Of a stretch of DNA of 64,000 nucleotides, positions 61,165 to 64,000 are shown in pieces. The stretch is from NCBI RefSeq assembly GCF_003391135.1, contig NZ_CP031455.1, positions 6,122,001-6,186,000 of the forward strand, written 5' to 3'. The stretch comes from Streptoverticillium olivoreticuli subsp. olivoreticuli. Lineage in GTDB: Bacteria; Actinomycetota; Actinomycetes; Streptomycetales; Streptomycetaceae. The notes under the pieces are model-generated. The model did not search any database and was not told the origin of the DNA. It worked only from the letters and a program-made list of their open reading frames with translations. How positions within the stretch are numbered: position 1 is the stretch's first letter; each line of letters begins with the position of its first letter. Position numbers and translations under genes: made by a program.

Positions 61165-62325
61165 TCAGAACTTGTTGCGCGGGGTGATCCCCAGCGACAT
61201 CCCCGAGAGGCCGCGCCGGCGCCCTCCGAGCTTGCCCGCGATGGCCCGCAGCGCGGCGCCCGCAGGGGACTCCGGGTCCGTCAGGACGACCGGCCTGCCG
61301 TCGTCGCCGCCCTCGCGCAGCCGGACGTCGATCGGGATCGAGCCCAGCACGGGCACGTTCGCCCCGGTCGTCCTCGTCAGCCCGTCGGCGACCGTCTGGC
61401 CGCCGCCCGTGCCGAACACGTCGACCATCTCGTCGCAGTGCGGGCAGGGCAGCCCGGACATGTTCTCCACGACGCCGACGATCTTCTGGTGCGTCTGCAC
61501 GGCGATCGAACCGGCGCGCTCGGCGACCTCGGCGGCGGCCTGCTGAGGCGTCGTCACCACCAGGATCTCGGCGTTCGGGACGAGCTGCGCGACGGAGATC
61601 GCGATGTCACCGGTGCCCGGCGGGAGGTCGAGCAGGAGGACGTCCAGGTCGCCCCAGTAGACATCCGCCAGGAACTGCTGGAGCGCGCGGTGCAGCATCG
61701 GGCCGCGCCACACCACCGGGGCGTTGCCCGGGGTGAACATCCCGATCGAGATGACCTTCACGCCGTTCGCCGACGGCGGCATGATCATGTTCTCGACCTG
61801 GGTGGGCCTGCTGTCGCCCGCGCCCAGCATGCGGGGCACCGAGTGGCCGTAGATGTCCGCGTCCACGACGCCGACCTTCAGGCCGTCGGCGGCCATCGCC
61901 GCCGCCAGGTTGACCGTCACCGAGGACTTGCCGACGCCGCCCTTGCCGGACGCCACCGCGTAGACCCGGGTCAGCGAACCGGGCTTGGCGAAGGGCACCT
62001 CGCGCTCGGCCGTGCCCCCGCGCAGCGAGGCCGCCAGCTCCTTGCGCTGCTCGTCGCTCATCACGTCGAGCTCGACGGAGACCTCCGTGACGCCCTCGAC
62101 GGACGCCACCGCGTTGCGCACGTTGCTCGTGATCGTCTCGCGCATCGGGCAGCCCTGGACCGTCAGATAGACCGCTACCGCGACCGCGCCGTCCGCACCG
62201 ATCTCCACCGATTTGACCATGCCGAGATCGGTGATCGGACGGTGGATCTCGGGGTCGTTCACCGTCGCGAGCGCGGCGCGGATCGCGTCCTCGCTCACAG
62301 ACGTGCCGTTCGTGTCGGTAGCCAT
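61165..62325 (-). CDS. Mrp/NBP35 family Fe-S cluster carrier ATPase
   Basis: A 386-residue P-loop protein. An N-terminal MIP18/DUF59 domain (about 10-85, VNDPEIHRPITDLGMVKSVEI) precedes the ATPase with deviant Walker A GKGGVGKSS, Walker A' DADIYGHS, LPPGTGDIA, and the cluster-binding CPHC (GLPCPHCDE). It carries [4Fe-4S] clusters to target enzymes. ATG 62325 has TACCAT upstream and no ribosome site, suggesting a leaderless mRNA. It follows the DUF1003 gene on the same strand after 44 bases. Corresponds to Rv1229c. Confidence 0.9.
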   Translation of the reverse strand: MATDTNGTSVSEDAIRAALATVNDPEIHRPITDLGMVKSVEIGADGAVAVAVYLTVQGCPMRETITSNVRNAVASVEGVTEVSVELDVMSDEQRKELAASLRGGTAEREVPFAKPGSLTRVYAVASGKGGVGKSSVTVNLAAAMAADGLKVGVVDADIYGHSVPRMLGAGDSRPTQVENMIMPPSANGVKVISIGMFTPGNAPVVWRGPMLHRALQQFLADVYWGDLDVLLLDLPPGTGDIAISVAQLVPNAEILVVTTPQQAAAEVAERAGSIAVQTHQKIVGVVENMSGLPCPHCDEMVDVFGTGGGQTVADGLTRTTGANVPVLGSIPIDVRLREGGDDGRPVVLTDPESPAGAALRAIAGKLGGRRRGLSGMSLGITPRNKF

Positions 62326-62369
62326 GAAGACGATGGTACGGCGCCCGAGGGGGCCTCCGGAAAGGCCCT

Positions 62370-62921
62370 TCAGCGGTCGCGTTCCTCACTCTCGTACGGG
62401 AATATCCGCCGCTGCTCCAGCTCCTTCACCAGATCCTGGAACTCCGAGCGGATCCAGTCCCTTGTGGCGACCTCGCCCAGGCCCATCCGCAGCGCCGCGA
62501 TCTCCCGCGTCAGGTACTCCGTGTCCGCGATCGACCGTTCGTTCTGGTTGCGGTCCTGCTCCAGGTTGACCCGGTCGCGGTCGTCCTGCCGGTTCTGCGC
62601 GAGGAGGATCAGCGGCGCCGCGTAGGACGCCTGGAGCGACAGCACCAGGGTGAGGAAGATGAACGGATAGTTGTCGAACCGCAGATGCCCCGGCACGGTG
62701 GTGTTCCACAGCACCCACAGCACGATGACGACCGTCATCCAGACGATGAACCGGCCCGTCCCCAGGAACCGTGCGATCCGCTCCGAGGTGCGCCCGAACG
62801 CCTCCGGGTCGTACGCGGGCAGCCAGCTGCGCCGCCGCACCCTCGGCAGGTCCAGCCGCACCCGCGGCGTGTGCGCCACCCGCTCCTTGGCCCGTTCCTC
62901 ACGGGTGCGTTCAGTGCCCAT
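62370..62921 (-). CDS. DUF1003 membrane protein
   Basis: A 183-residue protein with two transmembrane helices (FIVWMTVVIVLWVLWNTT; FIFLTLVLSLQASYAAPLILL) linked by a short loop (FDNYPF), followed by a conserved polar helix (AQNRQDDRDRVNLEQDRNQN). That pattern defines DUF1003. Start ATG 62921 overlaps the upstream gene by 11 bases. In many actinobacteria it is linked to the CBS/MgtE_N gene as here (Rv1231c next to Rv1232c). Function unknown, possibly ion-related by association. Confidence 0.85.
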   Translation of the reverse strand: MGTERTREERAKERVAHTPRVRLDLPRVRRRSWLPAYDPEAFGRTSERIARFLGTGRFIVWMTVVIVLWVLWNTTVPGHLRFDNYPFIFLTLVLSLQASYAAPLILLAQNRQDDRDRVNLEQDRNQNERSIADTEYLTREIAALRMGLGEVATRDWIRSEFQDLVKELEQRRIFPYESEERDR

Positions 62922-64000
62922 CGGCGGCCTCCGGCAGATCGCTCATGCCCAGTGCACCGGAGTGCAGCTCGGTCTCCCGCCAGTCGTCCGGCAGCAGGTG
63001 GTCCAGCACGTCGTCGACGGTCACGGCGCCCAGCAGCGCGCCGCTCTCGTCCACCACGGGCGCGGCGACCATGTTGTAGGTCGCCAGATAGCTGGTGACG
63101 GAGGGCAGCGGGGTGTCCGGCGGCAGCGGCCGCAGATCGGTGTCCACGATCGACCCGACGAGCGTGAACGGCGGGTCGCGCAGCAGCCGCTGGAAGTGCA
63201 CCGTGCCCAGGTACTTGCCCGTCGGCGTCTCGTCCGGCGGCCTGCACACGTAGACCTGCGCGGCCAGCGCGGGGGAGAGGTCGGGGTTGCGGACCCGCGC
63301 GAGGGCGTCGGCGACCGTGGCGTCCGGGCGGAGCACGATCGGCTCCGTGGTCATCAGGCCGCCCGCCGTCCGGTCCTCGTAGGCCAGCAGCCGCCGCACG
63401 TCGGCCGCGTCGTCCGGCTGCATCAGCGTCAGCAGCCGCTCCATGTCGTCCTCGGGCAGCTCCGACAGCAGGTCGGCGGCGTCGTCCGGGTCCATGGCCT
63501 CCAGGACGTCGGCCGCGCGCTCCTCCTGGAGCTTGCCGAGGATCTCGATCTGGTCGTCGTCCGGGAGCTCCTCCAGGACGTCCGCGAGCCGGTCGTCGTC
63601 CAGCGCCGCCGCCACCTCCGCGCGCCGCTTCGGCGACAGGTGGTGCAGCACATTGGCGAGGTCGGCCGGGCGCAGCCGCTCGAAGGTGGCCAGGAGGTTC
63701 GCCGCGCCCTGCCCGTGCTCCTCCAGCGAGAAGCCGGTCACCGCCGACCACTCCACCGTCAGCGTCTCGCCCTTGCGGCGCAGCGCCCCGCCCTTGCCCT
63801 TGCGGACGAAGACCTTGTCGATCTCCCAGTCCCGGCGGGCCGGCAGCCGGGTGATCGACACGTCGAGGACGGTGACCTCCTCGCCCCCGTCGGCCAGCCG
63901 CACCCGGCGGTCCAGCAGCTCGCCGACGACCAGCGTCTCCGTGGGCCGCTGCTCGAAGCGCCGCAGGTTGATCACGCCGGTGGTGATGACCTGGCCGGAC
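62911..64000 (-). CDS. PRC-barrel / MgtE_N / CBS-pair protein, N-terminus outside the window
   Basis: The frame is open to the window end, where SGQVITTGVINLRRFEQRP reads in phase, so the true start lies beyond 64000. The visible 360 residues have a PRC-barrel-like end, an MgtE_N superhelix (LANVLHHLSPKRRAEVAAAL, DDDRLADVLEELPDDD, EERAADVLEAMDPDDAADLL) and a CBS pair (GGLMTTEPIVLRPDATVADAL; VTSYLATYNMVAAPVVDESG). No transmembrane transport domain follows, so this is a magnesium- or nucleotide-sensing regulator without the channel. Linked to the DUF1003 gene by an 11-base overlap. Counterpart of Rv1232c. Confidence 0.85.
   Translation of the reverse strand, partial: SGQVITTGVINLRRFEQRPTETLVVGELLDRRVRLADGGEEVTVLDVSITRLPARRDWEIDKVFVRKGKGGALRRKGETLTVEWSAVTGFSLEEHGQGAANLLATFERLRPADLANVLHHLSPKRRAEVAAALDDDRLADVLEELPDDDQIEILGKLQEERAADVLEAMDPDDAADLLSELPEDDMERLLTLMQPDDAADVRRLLAYEDRTAGGLMTTEPIVLRPDATVADALARVRNPDLSPALAAQVYVCRPPDETPTGKYLGTVHFQRLLRDPPFTLVGSIVDTDLRPLPPDTPLPSVTSYLATYNMVAAPVVDESGALLGAVTVDDVLDHLLPDDWRETELHSGALGMSDLPEAADGH

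Overview
The window is very GC-rich, has strong G/C bias at third codon positions and many leaderless or GTG starts, and carries mycothiol (mshB), BldK-type oligopeptide importers and SpoIIE-type phosphatases. This points to a Streptomyces chromosome (or a close relative such as Kitasatospora), in the conserved core. I saw no mobile element, CRISPR array or RNA gene.

Layout. 1-5.6 kb: the end of a Nudix gene, a free anti-sigma-type ATPase, a large PAS-GAF-SpoIIE-HATPase phosphatase and a TPM-domain membrane protein. 5.7-9.6 kb (minus strand): an Sdh1-type succinate dehydrogenase operon (SdhC-A-B) behind a small coiled-coil protein gene. 9.9-14.1 kb: an orphan LpqW-like lipoprotein and typA. 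14.5-26.2 kb: two tandem five-gene oligopeptide ABC importers with the same order (binding protein, two permeases, two ATPases). 26.4-32.4 kb: a third importer on the minus strand in the order permease, binding protein, permease, ATPase, ATPase, with an S9 prolyl-peptidase gene upstream of it. This stretch is the bldK neighbourhood, expanded to three systems.

35-48 kb: a small membrane protein, mshB, a DUF6113-like protein, a very large Pro/Ala-rich bitopic protein with peptidoglycan-binding-like extracellular domains, an ABC-2 exporter with its own NarL-type two-component system, a membrane SpoIIE phosphatase, SirB1-like and GNAT proteins, then fdxA and dapC. 48-64 kb: a secreted small protein, a lysozyme-like membrane protein, dapE, a LOG-family protein, a FolP2-type dihydropteroate synthase homologue, a DivIVA-like protein, tag, an enoyl-CoA hydratase homologue, a DUF3117 protein, an O-methyltransferase, the sigE / anti-sigma / htrA / tatB envelope-stress block, two small conserved proteins, mrp, a DUF1003 protein and an MgtE_N/CBS protein cut by the window end.

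The order typA, lpqW-like, mshB, fdxA, dapC, dapE, LOG, folP2, DivIVA-like, tag, DUF3117, methyltransferase, sigE, anti-sigma, htrA, tatB, mrp, DUF1003, MgtE_N follows, as I recall it, the Mycobacterium tuberculosis order from Rv1165 to Rv1232c. The peptide-transport genes therefore look like a lineage-specific insertion between typA and mshB. Regulatory structure outside the genes includes twin identical inverted repeats ahead of importer 1, a hairpin after the binding-protein gene in importers 1 and 2, a three-copy hairpin-repeat family used as terminators, palindromes ahead of the exporter operon and of a SpoIIE phosphatase gene, and an ECF-type promoter ahead of sigE.
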